DNA of 64,000 bases from Nymphaea colorata (Eukaryota > Streptophyta > Magnoliopsida > Nymphaeales > Nymphaeaceae): positions 3,529,544 through 3,593,543 of the forward strand of contig NC_045151.1 of the NCBI RefSeq assembly GCF_008831285.2, read 5' to 3'. The position numbers and the translations under genes are program-made. The notes beneath the pieces were generated by a model, which had not been told where the DNA came from, did not search any database, and saw only the letters and a list, made by a program, of their open reading frames with translations. This document shows, piece after piece, positions 52,277 through 64,000 of this stretch. The first letter of the stretch is position 1. Each line of letters begins with the position of its first letter.

Positions 52277-52475
52277 AGGGGTGCAGCTTAGCTGGTTGGA
52301 CTGAGAGGTCGGTGAACAAGTCACTAGTTCAATTCCCATGAGGAGGTGCGACTCTCAAGTTGGCCAAAGTAACCATAAAATCATCACTGAGGTCTCAAAG
52401 CGGCCCTAGACTTTGGAGCAGGTGGAAGGTGGGGAGGCAGTCTCGTTATCAGACCGTGATTTTTATAGTGAACCA
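52277..52475 (+). mobile_element. tRNA-derived SINE
   Basis: An RNA polymerase III promoter is visible near the 5' end: an A-box-like CAGCTTAGCTGGTTGG at 52284-52299 and a B-box-like AGTTCAATTCC at 52326-52336, with the spacing normal for tRNA genes and SINEs. A tRNA-unrelated body follows, up to TCAGACCGTGATTTTTATAG. It is not a functional tRNA gene because the second half does not fold back onto the first. The ends are approximate. Confidence 0.65.
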
Positions 52476-53697
52476 CAAAATTCGTGAGATTCCCAGAAAG
52501 AGGCTCCACTTGTAAATATTATATTGGATCCGTCAATGTGGACCTTAGACACAAGATAAGCGGTGTAAAATTGAAAGTGCTGAAAGATACAGAGGCACAA
52601 TCCATTTTGCGGCTTCCGTCCAAGTCCAGATTTGTATTTGAACTGAACCCAAATATATTCAATAATCATATCACATTGAAAGTCCAATTCTTTTAAGGTT
52701 AGATCTGATGAGGTTAGATCCAGTGCCATCAGAATTTGCTTCGGCCAATTTCAATCGAATTACTGGCAAACCGATTCGATTAAATGAATGATTCAACATG
52801 TTTCTTAAGTGATTCATAAGGTTTTTCATTAAAATTTTATTATCTTTAATTATTTTATATATTTTACATTTATTTTTCTGATAGTGTATATTTCTTACCA
52901 ATTCAAACATTCCTAAATCAGTTGATTGTCGGAACCGGTGTGATCGAAAAATGATTTCGACAATATTGGTCAGATTTGACAATGGCTAGCCAGATTCTCA
53001 AGCGAGTCTAAAACAGAGATCCAAATATTTCAAGCTGGGATTACAGTGGAGTGGATTTCAAGTAATCGTATTTGGATTTGGGTGAAGTTATACTTTTGAT
53101 TCATAATTTCGAAAAAAAAGACCATATATTGAAACTTTCAATGGGTCACATTTTTCATAAAAAATATAAAATAAAGGTTTAGATAAAGTTTCTATTGGTT
53201 ATATGTATATCAGATCCCCTAACACATGACCAAGTGTTAGGAGCTGAAAACGCAGAAACGCCCTTGATGGTGAACCAGAAAACCCTCTTCAATATGGGCA
53301 AAAATGAAACTTGAAGAGAAAGTTTTCATGTAAAAAGACAAAAATATCCTTATCATAAAAAGGAGGAACATGGAGGGACCATTTGTTATGGGATATAAAT
53401 AACCAACATGCAAAGACTCCTCCCCCATAAGGGCAAAAAAGGAAATTTGGATAAATTTCATATAAAATTACAAAAATACCCCTTGATGAATCATGAGAAT
53501 ATATCTTCCACGTTAACTTTAAGATAGCGTTCATTTTTTTTTGTATTATGAGCAAATAAAGAGCCCCAAAATGTAAATTTCCTTTTTTTTTTTTCTTTTC
53601 CAAAATCGTAACCCGATCTAAATTAGAAGTGGTTCTGACTTTTAACCAGATCCAACTAGCAGTGAATAATCTAGTTTTACGTGCAAATAGATGAAAC

Positions 53698-54030
53698 TAA
53701 GGACGTCAATATATCCAATTTGAATTGATATCAAGCCAAAAGGTTTTGAGAAAATTGAATATCGAAAAAAAAAAAAAAACATCTGATTGAGAAGTCAAAT
53801 AGACATCCGATTGGATTCAGAATTCAAATATACATAAACATCGATTGAATTTAGATACACATTCAGACTAGATTTATTTTTAAGCAAACATCCTATATCG
53901 AATGCTCTTATATTTTGAAAATGAGCTAAATTCGGATTTGAATTCATATATGAATGTAAAATTTCATATTTTTAGATTCAAATTCCAATATGACTTTTTG
54001 TTATTTGTATTCGAATCAGAACGTTTGAAT
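53698..54030. repeat. Decayed element of the CGGAT foldback family
   Basis: Starts AAGGACGTCAATATATCC and contains CATCTGATTGAGAAGTCAAAT and CATCCGATTGGATTCAG, the same words found in order in the left arm of the element at 8.4 kb, but heavily diverged. Confidence 0.4.
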
Positions 54031-54180
54031 ATGAAAAGAACAGATATTGGTTACCAGTATGCTAAAGACCGAAGAGAGAGAGAGAGATTGATGGATTACG
54101 CTAGCGAATCTTTAAAACTCATGGCCACGCATTGGCAGAATAAGGGAGAAGTTTCAACCACACATTAGAGAGAATCCAAC

Positions 54181-54380
54181 CATATGATAGAAAGCCTTCT
54201 GCATCCTCCAATGGAATGCCCCCACATCATCCCACCCTTATCCCCCCAATCCTCATCTTCATTTCCTTCCCCTTCTTACACACCCGCTCTCTCGCACTTC
54301 CGCCACACTCTCCGTCCAATCCAATAATAACTAAGCAGTGACACTCTGAGGAGGAGGAGAAGAAGAAGAAGCAAGGAGCC
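54181..54380 (+). promoter_or_regulatory. psaF promoter and leader region
   Basis: No TATA box is visible near the expected site. Instead there is a long pyrimidine-rich stretch (54241-54320), as reported for several nuclear photosynthesis genes that use pyrimidine initiators. CTTATC at 54237-54242 is an I-box (GATAAG) in reverse, and CCAAT occurs near 54209 and 54320. Light regulation is inferred from these and from the gene's role. Confidence 0.4.
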
Positions 54381-55082
54381 ATGGCGCTAGCTACCATTCC
54401 CTCTGGCCTTGTCATCACCCCCAAGCTATCCACCACCACGACTGTCTCCCCAAGGCTTCCTTGCATCTCCCCCAAGTTCAGAGCCACATGCTCAGCTAAC
54501 TCCAGCAACGGCAGCAGCGCCACCAACAACTTCGCCGCACTCGCTCTCGCCCTCGCAGTCGCCGCCTCCCCACTGGCCGCTCCCTCCGACGCCCACGCCG
54601 ACATCGCCGGCCTCACTCCCTGCAAGGAGTCCAAGGCCTTCGCCAAGCGCGAGAAGCAGTCGATCAAGAAGCTGGAGAGCAGCCTCAAGCTCTACGCCCC
54701 TGACTCCGCCCCCGCCCTCGCCCTTCAGGCCTCCATCGAGAAGACGAAGCGCCGTTTCGACAACTACGGCAAGCAGGGGCTGCTCTGCGGCGCCGACGGC
54801 CTGCCGCACCTGATCGTCAGCGGCGACCAGCGCCACTGGGGCGAGTTCATCACCCCGGGGATCCTGTTCCTGTACATTGCCGGTTGGATCGGGTGGGTTG
54901 GCCGGAGCTACTTGATCGCCATCAGGGACGAGAAGAAGCCGGCCATGAAAGAGATCATCATCGACGTGCCTCTGGCCAACAGGCTCCTCTGGAGAGGGTT
55001 CATATGGCCTGTTGCTGCCCTCAGGGAGTTGGTGAATGGGGAGTTGGTGGTCGATGATGCAGACGTGGGTGTGGGGGCTTAG
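54381..55082 (+). CDS. psaF: Photosystem I subunit III (PsaF) precursor
   Basis: A 233-residue intronless frame. Residues 1-73 are a two-part transit peptide: a Ser/Thr-rich stromal part, then a hydrophobic thylakoid-transfer part ([16 protein letters not shown]) ending AHA before D74. The mature protein starts [11 protein letters not shown], as in plant PsaF. Its Lys-rich helix ([19 protein letters not shown]) in the lumen docks plastocyanin and speeds electron donation to P700. [21 protein letters not shown] and the membrane helix [18 protein letters not shown] follow, then the stroma-side [17 protein letters not shown]. The C-terminus is a few residues longer than usual and acidic, ending DDADVGVGA. 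The mature length of 160 fits the family. The coding region is much richer in G and C than its surroundings, a common bias of such genes. No disruption. Confidence 0.97.
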   Translation: MALATIPSGLVITPKLSTTTTVSPRLPCISPKFRATCSANSSNGSSATNNFAALALALAVAASPLAAPSDAHADIAGLTPCKESKAFAKREKQSIKKLESSLKLYAPDSAPALALQASIEKTKRRFDNYGKQGLLCGADGLPHLIVSGDQRHWGEFITPGILFLYIAGWIGWVGRSYLIAIRDEKKPAMKEIIIDVPLANRLLWRGFIWPVAALRELVNGELVVDDADVGVGA

Positions 55083-57294
55083 GCACACACACACTCTCTC
55101 TCTCTCTCTCTCTTCCTCTCTCTGTAGCTGGGTCTTGTTGGTGGATTCTCATGGGGTGAGTTGTTGGATATCCTGTGTATTCTAGCTGTAACCTTGTTTT
55201 GAATATATTGAATGAACTGAAGATTGTTATGTTTTCATTTTCTAGTAATTTGGTTATATTTTCTTTGATTAATTGTTCAATTTTCTTTTGGAAAGATGTC
55301 AGAAAAAGCTTATTTTTTTGTGGGCATCGGATCGATCATGAGAAACCGTGGAAACACCAAGCCAGAACCTAGTGAAGAAAAAGAATATATAGCTCTGTTT
55401 TTAGAAATTGGGATGTTCTGATTGGAATCATGGTCATGGGGATTATCCCGAAAAGATAGAAGCCCCTTTCCCCTCTTCTTCTACTCTGTGGTTTAGGTTG
55501 GTTTGGAACTTGGATGGGAAAGGGCACCAGTTAAGTAGAGTGTTACACCTCCCACGGAAATCAAATTGTCGATCAGTCTTTCATCTGTCCACCAGTCTAC
55601 ACTACACCCCTCACTACTCTGATCATAGAAATGAGGTTCCCAAACATGAGCCCTACTCCCAGTCATGGAGTCCTACTTCCATGCCATTTCACTTTAAATT
55701 GTCTCTGCATGTCATTTCCATGCAGCAACTTTTATTACTTTCTAACGGTTACTTGTATCAGTTTCCATGGCAGTTCATATGATCAGACAACCAACTGGTT
55801 TCCAGCTTCCTAAAGCATCCGAACGAGTCAACCAACTTTTCCAACTCACGTAACTATGATGATCATGAGATGCTAAAGAATACATAAATAATTTCCACTT
55901 ACTTAGGAGAAGAAGATATATATTTTGCAACTGTTAACAGCTAGAATGATGTAGGGGTTGGATCTTAAATCAGTAACTTACGTGCATCATGAAACTTTAT
56001 ACAACTGCTTCATCTTATCATTTTGTTGCTCTATGATAGCATTGTTGCAGTCCTGATAAGTGGTTTTAACCATGATTGTCTCTTACTGCCATGTAGATTG
56101 TATTGCAAAGAATTAGCTCTCTCTTTCTTTATTATTCGATCGACAAAAAAGTTGGTTTTAACTTTGGATCCTTAACTTGCAGATTACCCGTTGCAGTCAC
56201 TAAAACGAAGGAGAGGGCTTGGCTTTGTCGTTAAAATGAGGGGACAGAGTTTATTGTACTTAATATTTGACACCATGAAATGCGAATGTGTTTCTTCCTT
56301 GGAACATAACATTCTATGTACTTTACTTCCGGTCTGGTTTGCTTTTCTAGTAGCTTGATTTTTCTATCCAATTTCTGTATTATATTTCTAGCTAGTTGGA
56401 ATATGTTTGCCAAGAGACAGACCTTAAGGTGCATGAGCTCATGATTGTCTTTATCTTGAAGGCCGATTCTTAGCCAGGTGAAGGGAGCAGCTCTTGTTGC
56501 CTCTCAATCACAATTTCTTGGCTAAAGATTTTGGTCTTCTCTGGAAGCTAGGCAGGAGCTTCACCCAGTCCAACTAGGGCCTGCTAGATGAAATTCTAGA
56601 GGAAATTTTTTCGTTTTTCGTTTTCCCACGCAACTACTTCCTAGATGGTGTACATTCTTGAGAGGTTTGGCACAAAGAATTGGGTGCATTGCCAATCAGA
56701 TATTTATGTATATCCAAATCTGATCCGATGTCATTTCTTAAATCCGAATTGATCTAATTTCTTAATAGGATAGTTTTTTTTGTATCCAATTTTTTTGGAA
56801 TGATTCGGTAAGACATCCAATCCAAATCGGATATATTAAGTTATTATCATTTATCTTTTTTGGAAGTACTAAAACAAATAAATTTTGGTTAAAGTTTTTC
56901 CTTCGACACCTTTATACAAAATAAGAAATTGATTAATTGCATAACATTAATTGGTAATAAATCAGATATTTTTACTAATTAATTAACCATAGGCAAATTG
57001 ATTGAGTTTAGCATTCTATTTCTACGACTAAATAAAACTTACTCTATATAGCAATGTCTCTTCTCTTTCCATGGAAGAACAGAGAAACAACCAACAAAAG
57101 CTACAAGCATGCTTCAAGTATTATCCTATTTGGATTTATCAGGGATAAGAACTTATTAATTATATTTTCTTACTTCATTTAAAAGAGTGTGATTTCCACC
57201 CCGCTTTGCCAAAGGGCTTAATATAGCTGGTCGAGTTGCTGGGCAGGTAAGGAGTTTGTCATCATTCGTGAGTGTTAGGCTTCTAGGGATAAGT

Positions 57295-57329
<35 letters not shown>

Positions 57330-59142
57330 CCATGGAAGGTGTATCCTTTCTTGAAAATGAGCTGGATATCACAAATAATTGTCGGGAAACCATGCGTTTT
57401 GATGTTTATTAGTGGCGCCAGTGGTAGTCTACAACAATGGTGGAGCCAGAAATTTTGTCTGGATGTGCACTATAAGCAAACTACTAAAGGTACTAATATG
57501 AAAATAAATAATTGTTAGCTCATATGTAGCTCGGCTGCTGGTCTACAAGTGGCAAAATGAGTCAAACTGTTCAGGTTCTGAGACCCCATTGGTACGAAGA
57601 TGCAATACTTCCTTTTCCATAGGATGTCAAACTTAAGAGGGTTTCTTCTCAATTCGCATCTTTTTCTCACTGCATGAAGTTAATAACTGATTAGATCCAA
57701 CCAATTTGCGATCTATGTGTTTCATGCACGTTATTATTTTATCTATCATCTCCTATCTGGCTGTGACTATCATGACAGAAGTCACGGTTAGAGTTGAAAG
57801 GGAAAAGTACAGCATATCGAAAATGATTATCTATCTTGTGCTAAACATAATTTCTCAACTTCCACCTGATTGACCTCCACTAAGACCGCGTGACTGCTGG
57901 TGCACTATCCTCCTCATGTTTATGCTTTTGGACGAAGGAGGATCAGGTACTGATATCTAATTAACTGTATGCTTCAAAAATCAATACAGATTTGAAGTTT
58001 TTTTTTTTTTTTTTTTGCCAACTTATACGTGTTTCCCATTGTTCAAAGGAAATTATAGGTAAAAGGAGATTGTATATTAACTTGCCATTACTACCATTGC
58101 TAGTTTTAATTAGGGCAAACTAGGGCTAGGCATCAGGCCAAGTGGAACAGGCCCAAGGCTTCACAAAACCACACTCAGGCTGGCCTGAAGCCCTTATTGG
58201 CAGACCGGATCCAGGTCCGGGCTGGACCCGTTCATCAACTTCATGTCCGAGAGTTTATGTTTTATGAGAAAGAGGGACTCTCAAACATACATGTCAGTGG
58301 CAGACCATGGTTGAGAAAAGGCACACACACACACACACACACACACACATGCACACACACAAACACAAGTATTATAGTTCTTGATAAAAGCTTTCATGAG
58401 AAAAAAAACAAAACAAAAATAGTTAAAAACTTAAATGAATTATACACTTACAAACAGCTAGAACAAAACTCAGACGATTTCAATTCGAGTCACTGATCCA
58501 ATGAGTCAGCTGACGTTTTGACGAGTTGCTCTAGTTTTGGTGCTGACTTGCTTGGGTCCGGACTCATGGCCTAGTGAGAGGATGATCCTGAGCCGATTTG
58601 AGCAATTCCCAAGTTAACTTGCTTAATTGGCCAACGATGGGTGAGATATTGGTTCAGTAGGAGGGTTGCTTTACTTGTGGCATGGTAATCCAATCAGCAG
58701 CAACGTCAGAAGCACCCAAGGTCCCAAACTAATTATTGTTTGAGCTTGGATTGGGATGCACAAAATGAGTGTGCTAGGACTCCAATAGTTGGGTTCTTTT
58801 TTTTTTTTATCGTGAATGTGTGAGCGAGTGAGACAACAGGTGCCACACCTGATCATGAATGAAGCAACTAAGTAGTAACTATAGTACCTTGGCTTGAAAA
58901 ATTCTTTTATACCTGCAAGGGAAGCTTGAAGGACCCATTTCATCAATTGTGATTACAAGTCCACCATTGCAATGCTGAAAAGTTTAGTGTTCTATTGTGA
59001 CTCTAAACACATAAAAAGGTGTCACCGTTTTTATCATAGTTAGTGGAGAGAGTTGGTGTCAAACGACAAACAAGTAGTAGATGTATTTACACAACCATTG
59101 TTTTTATATAAATTTGAGTATTTCATATTTTTGTCGAGAATT
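55083..59142. other. Intergenic, no gene recognised
   Basis: Begins with the psaF 3' region, including a (CT)n at 55094-55116. Around 56690-56860 are ATCCGAT/CCAAATC words like the foldback family arms. A (CT)n lies at 57297-57327 and (CA)n at about 58323-58350. Near 58120-58230 and 58490-58620 are GC-rich words (GGTCCGGGCTGG; GGGTCCGGACTC) of an eroded non-autonomous element. No supported coding frame. Confidence 0.45.
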
Positions 59143-60505
59143 CACTACAAAAAACATAAACACTACCGACAGCCAGAAAATGTCGGTGAAACAAAGATAC
59201 GCGTTGGTAATGCTTTTACCAATGTTTCATGACATCGTTGATGAAAAATGTGTCAGTAAAAGTCATCACCGACACATTGGGCCGGCTCGTTGGTATAGGA
59301 TATCACCAGCGTGGTCTACGCATAGGTAAATATTGACTATTACCAACGTCTAACTGCATTGGTAATAATCAATTATTTCCAACATCTTAAAAGCCATCGG
59401 TAAAAACTACACCGACAGTTGATTTGGACGTCAGTAAAACCTTAACTGTTATTACTATTTATCGATGCAAATATACGTGTCGGTAAAAGTTGTAATTTGT
59501 TTTTATCCGAGTATGACATAATTCTTTTGAAAATCGAAACTACATATACAGCAACTGCTTACATTTTTCATCTATCAAATGAAGTAATTACATGTTCATG
59601 AACCAAACATGTAGATATAACAAATGTTTGCACTTATATTATAGTACAACTTATTCATACAAACTTTGGTCGACATGTCTACAATAAACAGTAAGAAAAT
59701 ATGTTAGTTCTATCAAAATTATAACAAAAGGAACTCATTGCAACAAATAAAATTGAAAAATAACCTAGGTTTGTATCGCCCTATTGTTATGCCACAAACT
59801 GAGTAACTTGAGCCTAAAATTGAAAAAATTGAAATTGAGTAACTTGAGACTAAAATTGAAAGAATTGAAATTCAAGCAAGTAACTTTATACTTCAGTAAT
59901 GTATTTTCTTTCTGCATAGTATGTATTTTGCTAGATTTAGATGACGATCTAAATTGATAATGACTAACACTAAGCCCCAACATCCATGCTGTACCATGTC
60001 TCTTCTGTCTCATCAACACATCATTACTTCTCTATCTATCTTGTGTCCCTCAAGGCACCATTTCGAGTTGCTCTTTTAGTTGATTCTACAACATATATCA
60101 TGAAGAATATAATTATTTATGATAACATAGATATTGTTGAGATAGAAGGGTGTAATTGTTCAAATGATACTTACAATCACAACATTGGTTTCAGAATTGT
60201 TAGTTCAAGTTCTTAATGGTCTTGGTAGCAATGAACAACTCAGCATGGGATATCTACTGAGAACTTTCTCCAAACTATATATTGCAATTAATACAATATG
60301 TCAATTAATCTATGCAATTATGTAATACATGAAAAAAGGTAACATGTACCTCCTTTATAAAAACCAGCAAAATTTTGTGTTTCAATTGTATGCAAGTACT
60401 TATGTTTAGCACACACGTGCATTTTTCTCGTTGATTTCCTAAAACACAAAAGCAACTTAATATAAGAAATACATATTCATGTTTCTGTATAAAGTTTTCT
60501 TTATA

Positions 60506-60697
60506 TTACAAACCCATTAAAATCTTCGACTTATCTTCAGCAAAATAGTTGGTAATGAACTCCCAATGATCATGTGGTATGTTGTACGTGCTTATGAATT
60601 TCGCTATTTTGGGATCAGATTGGGGACCTACATGTTCTTTGAATAATTTTCTACACTCATACCTCAAATACCTATACAATCGTACATATTCATGCAT
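60506..60697 (-). pseudogene. Ptta/En/Spm transposase-family remnant (TNPA-like)
   Basis: Sixty-three open codons with the pattern of the plant Ptta/En/Spm transposase domain: LRYECRKLFKEHVG, then IPHDHWEFITNYFAEDKSK, corresponding to the family's conserved Trp followed by a short helix with SE-K-S spacing. The frame stops where the family normally continues with an NKxNR motif. Read within the CACTA element, it would be the DNA-binding accessory protein. Truncated at both ends. Confidence 0.5.
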
Positions 60698-60791
60698 AAC
60701 CCACTTATGTAGAGGTGCTCTTTTTTGTTCTAGAAATTTATTGCATAACCCACTTATGTAGAGGTGCTCTTTTTTGTTCTAGAAATTTATA
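60695..60791. repeat. 48-bp tandem duplication inside the CACTA element
   Basis: The block GCATAACCCACTTATGTAG...AGAAATTTA occurs at about 60695 and again at about 60743 with no visible difference, so the duplication is recent relative to the decay of the element. Confidence 0.85.
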
Positions 60792-61477
60792 TTTGAATGT
60801 TTTCATATATTAATGTGGATGTCAGCATAATACTTTAATGTAAAGAATTTATATAAAAATATTACATACATGTACACACAACCATATGTCTGTTTTGAAT
60901 GACGCTGGAAGCTTGAAAAAATTATGATATAATAATAGTGTGGCAACTGGATCACATGCCTTTGTACAAATAGATGTTAACAAATATTATGTCTCTCTTC
61001 TATAAGTTGGTCTATCATGTTCATCTTAATCTTGTGCTTTGAGCCATTTCTTAAGTTCGCAGTCACCAGAGTTCGAGTAATGTCATGTGTATTCCTGCAT
61101 GAAGGGTCTACAAGATATAAAGTTTATGCATATGAATAACAGTATGGGTGATAAACTAATCAATGTGCATTATCAAAAGGACATCCACCAGTTGTCTGCT
61201 CTTTACTACTTGTATCTTTGTGCTCCATGGTCTCATATTCTTGTTATGTATGTGAGCCAGTCTCATATGTTTAAGAAATGACATTGCTTCTTCCCTATGT
61301 ACTCTTCATCTGTACCACATAAACAACACAAATATTATGTGCTATATGAGAAGGTGATGCATCCTGTCGTACATGAAATACTTTTGATAGCAATCCTTGA
61401 ATGTTTTTCACAACTATTTACGATGCACATTTATGTGAACTACTTCTCCCCCCATGATATTCTCAAGAAAGACATGT

Positions 61478-61585
61478 CTATACAAAACCATTACATACAA
61501 TGTGATCGATGACATCTTTAGCAGTTTGAGTGATGACATTATTGCATCTTACACAATGACATCTTATTTTTCCATTCACTATCAC
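61478..61585 (-). pseudogene. Transposase-associated domain remnant (CACTA TNPD N-terminus)
   Basis: Thirty-five codons read GKIRCHCVRCNN, then DVIDHIVCNGF, before a TAG at 61478-61480. Plant CACTA transposases start with a transposase-associated domain showing G-I-x-C-x-C-x2-C-x-N and later a V-x2-H-L-x3-G-F segment, so this is its decayed copy. The following sequence still shows HGGEVV-like codons after further stops. The catalytic core that should come next is missing. Confidence 0.55.
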
Positions 61586-63666
61586 ATTTTGTGCGATAGC
61601 ATAGTAAAAAATTGTTAACACCAGCTACGTATTCCAAACGTCTTTTTTTATTATAATCCATGTTCAATTATCTATCTTTTAATAAGGTTGTACAACCAAC
61701 TTCAACATGATCAACTCCTCATATTGTCAATACTAAATTTCAACAGTTTGGTTTTTGATTCATGCAAATGAATGCTTGTTGTGTAGCTCGTCATGCAATG
61801 TTTCAAACAAGTACCTAAACATTTTATTTGGATAATCATACATCTTTCAAATAATGTCAAAAGTGAAAATTTAACATATATGCAACATAAATATTATCTT
61901 ATCTTTTGCTCATAATTAACGAAAGATTTATTGCACCATACAACAATGTAAAATGTTACATAATTCCTAAATGATGCTAGAATCCAAATGATTTAAGAAA
62001 AATAGATTTTTTTCACTCATTTAAACAATTCATTGAACTGGGTGACTGAAAAGGTGAGAGACTGAAAACATTGAAACATCCAAAAAACATTCAAATAACA
62101 ACTAGTCAAACTAACATTCTACAAATAAATATGTTTACTTGAATTAGACATGGTCTAAATTTGATTCCAAAATCCGACCACAATGCACCTGAATCTGGTG
62201 ATGACAAAAATTAGGGTAAAATTGGGGGTTTTGTTATTGCATGGAGATTTTATGCAATTAATATATTAATATGAAGGTACTAAGGCTAACAAACATGGTT
62301 ACAAAGTTTCACAACCTAATATTACAAAAAAATAGCGAGATCTCGATGGAAAAAATTCTGATATATACCCTACAAGCATGTTATAACTTCAAATCGTATA
62401 GAATTAGAAAAAATAGGAGAAAAGATTAAGGAACCAACCTTTTCAAACTTCAAGCAATAAAAAAACATGGTGAAAAAAAGAGCTCAGTGAAAAATCACTG
62501 AAAAAACATCAGTAGGAAGAAGAGGGAAGAGAAAAGAAAAGAGGGAAGAAGAAGGAATGAGAAAAGGGTTCAAGCAGAGCAAGAAGTTTGGAAAGCCTTT
62601 ACCGATGCATAAGGCACGTCGGCAAAGACATTACTTGAAAGCATCATTAATGTTAATGCAACAAATATTACCGATGTTCAAGGTGTGTCGGTGAAAAGGG
62701 TATCAACGACGTCTATAGTCAACACATCGATCAAAGTAGAGTTTCAACGACGTGCGATTCTCGCGTTGGTAATGTTTTAATGAAGAAATGTTTCAATGAC
62801 GTGGAGAATTTCATGTGTCAGTAAAAAATTAGATTGATATATGTACTTTTTACCGATGCACTCAGCTGGACATTGGTAATCTTCAACGTCGAAAAGTTTC
62901 GTCGACATGAGATCCGTAACAGTGAGGGGACATATGAATGAAAATGTGCTTTAGTGAGACATATTATCTGATGATGGTTGTAACTTTGTGCCTCTTTCGA
63001 ATTTACTAAGAGGTGTGAAGTTTCGTATGGTTTATTCTTATTTGGCTCCATATAGACCCTCTTCATTTTTAAAAAAATTAATCATATTTGCTCCTCCCAA
63101 CAAAATAATACTTTGAGAGCATCACATAAGTGAGATAAACCCATGTGTTCCTCCTCTTTATTTTTTGTGTGGCCGTTGCCATTTTCTATTGCATCAATTT
63201 AGATATTCAAATTGAGTAATAACAATTTTTGTTCTTCATCTTAGGTAACATGAAAATTTGGTCCCAAACTGCTAATAAGCATGCTTGGATAATGTCTGTA
63301 AAATGTGTTTCTACCGGCAATGTCTACGAATAAAGCGTCAATGAAAAGGCAAATTATAAGAATGCAACTTCTAGACCTTGGTAGATTTTGCCAAAAAAAC
63401 ACCTACACCTATGCGAGAAAGTGCACATGTCGGTGAATCATTATTTTTACTGATGGCCACCTTTTGGCCGTCGGTAAAAAAAAAAAAAAAACTTTCACCA
63501 ACATGTATTCTCCCCTTGTCAGTGAAGGCCTATGTTGATCGACATCACTTTCCGGACATTGGTAAAAATCAATCTTCACTGACATCTCTGGTTGGAAGTT
63601 GGTAAAAAGCGACTTTCACCAATGGTTGATGTCATACGCATTGGTGATCCCATGTTTTTTGTAGTG

Positions 63667-64000
63667 GCATGAATACAAATAGGATAAAATATATTGGTTA
63701 AAGGCATTGAACAAGAAAACTATAAGAAAACATTGTTGCAAAGCAAAAATCAGTGTATTGCACTTATACGCTTGAAGAACCTTGCGTACAAACAGTCAAT
63801 TTCATCCTCAATGAGAAAAAGTTTAAGATCTTTCAATGAGAAAAACATTGCCTTGAGTACAAACAACCAAAAATTAATGTTTGTGCAACGTATGCTTCAA
63901 GGACACACAAGCTTTCAAGGTTTCTAGGGTCATGGATTTGACCACTCGAGGAAGAAAAAGGACAAAAGAAAAGTTTACTAGCAAGTTCCATGGAGAATGA
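63667..64000. other. Right flank, no gene recognised
   Basis: An open stretch at 63694-63927 (77 residues, Lys- and Ser-rich) shows no family resemblance. It is cut neither by the window edge nor by a splice site and is most likely non-coding. Confidence 0.3.

Larger units (their letters stand above)
51348..54180. other. Intergenic with SINE and decayed repeats
   Basis: AT-rich. Besides the SINE it holds two similar blocks about 110 bp apart (near 53293-53350 and 53428-53483, both GGCAAAAA...ACAAAAATA) and a decayed arm of the ATCCGAT family at about 53698-54030. No supported gene. Confidence 0.45.
59143..63666 (-). mobile_element. CACTA (En/Spm) transposon, decayed
   Basis: The ends are CACTACAAAAAACAT at 59143 and its inverted counterpart ATGTTTTTTGTAGTG ending at 63666, the diagnostic CACTA terminus. 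Both subterminal zones (59160-59480, and 62590-62900 with 63280-63650) are filled with copies of ACCGACR/TGTCGGTRAAA in both directions, as expected for transposase-binding repeats. Remnants of transposase proteins lie on the minus strand in between. The flanking triplets differ (ATT left, GCA right), so no 3-bp target duplication remains. At 4.5 kb it lacks the large DDE transposase core and could move only with help. Confidence 0.88.

Noticed and set aside
54409-55094. Long overlapping frames on both strands over psaF
   Set aside because: They arise because GC-rich coding DNA has few stops. Only the frame at 54381-55082 gives a known protein.
55408-55782. 124-codon + strand frame after psaF
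   Set aside because: No similarity, no signal or domain, and no promoter or codon bias like the neighbouring gene.
57210-57290. Second possible tRNA-derived SINE (TAGCTGGTCGAG)
   Set aside because: An A-box-like word is present, but no B-box-like word follows at the right spacing.
61087-61512. Plus-strand open frames inside the CACTA element
   Set aside because: They lie opposite the minus-strand transposase remnants and show no similarity themselves.

Overview
The window is nuclear DNA of a flowering plant. It carries a nucleus-encoded photosystem I gene (psaF), a land-plant coiled-coil gene of the At4g15545 type split by many introns, and a PELPK-type cell-wall protein gene. Around these are plant transposon families (Ty1/Copia, CACTA, Mutator-like, CGGAT-rich foldback, tRNA-derived SINE), an endogenous caulimovirid and many long (AT)n and (CT)n microsatellites. 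The species cannot be fixed from the sequence alone. Genes are sparse: three well-supported protein-coding genes in 64 kb, all on the + strand and all right of 34 kb.

Layout. 1-7 kb: minus-strand fragments only. These are an 11-residue exon start resembling a KUP/HAK potassium transporter at the left edge, a doubtful signal-peptide exon with an RNase T2-like piece, and a 24-codon fragment matching the N-terminus of plant RAD21/SCC1 cohesin. An 81-bp minisatellite lies at 6.3-6.5 kb. 7-19.3 kb: gene desert with two copies of a large AT-rich foldback element (8426-11460 and 17018-19236) and several small GGGGCGGAGC-type repeats. 19.3-21.4 kb: a 2-kb TA-rich low-complexity block. 21.4-28.2 kb: a minus-strand endogenous pararetrovirus, near full length, with a terminal direct repeat whose inner edge abuts the primer binding site. 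It has movement, capsid, protease, reverse transcriptase and RNase H regions in the order of single-polyprotein caulimovirids, broken by stops and frameshifts. A (TA)n tract closes its right side. 28.2-34.5 kb: intergenic DNA, microsatellites and a segmental tandem duplication.

34.6-35.1 kb: the PELPK-like gene, intronless. 37.2-50.3 kb: the At4g15545-like gene, nine coding exons with intact splice sites giving 345 residues. Intron 2 holds an 873-bp Mutator-like MITE with a perfect 9-bp target duplication. Intron 6 holds a complete Copia element (43233-48583) with two apparently identical 240-bp LTRs, a perfect 5-bp target duplication and one uninterrupted 1449-codon gag-pol frame, so it inserted recently. 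51.1 kb: a possible small secreted peptide. 52.3 kb: a tRNA-derived SINE. 54.4-55.1 kb: psaF, intronless and GC-rich. 59.1-63.7 kb: a degraded CACTA element.

The three intact genes have unrelated roles (photosynthesis, cell wall, unknown coiled coil) and form no pathway. The main biological story is the layering of mobile DNA: a dead virus embedded in TA-rich DNA, a young retrotransposon inside a host intron, and DNA transposons of several families.
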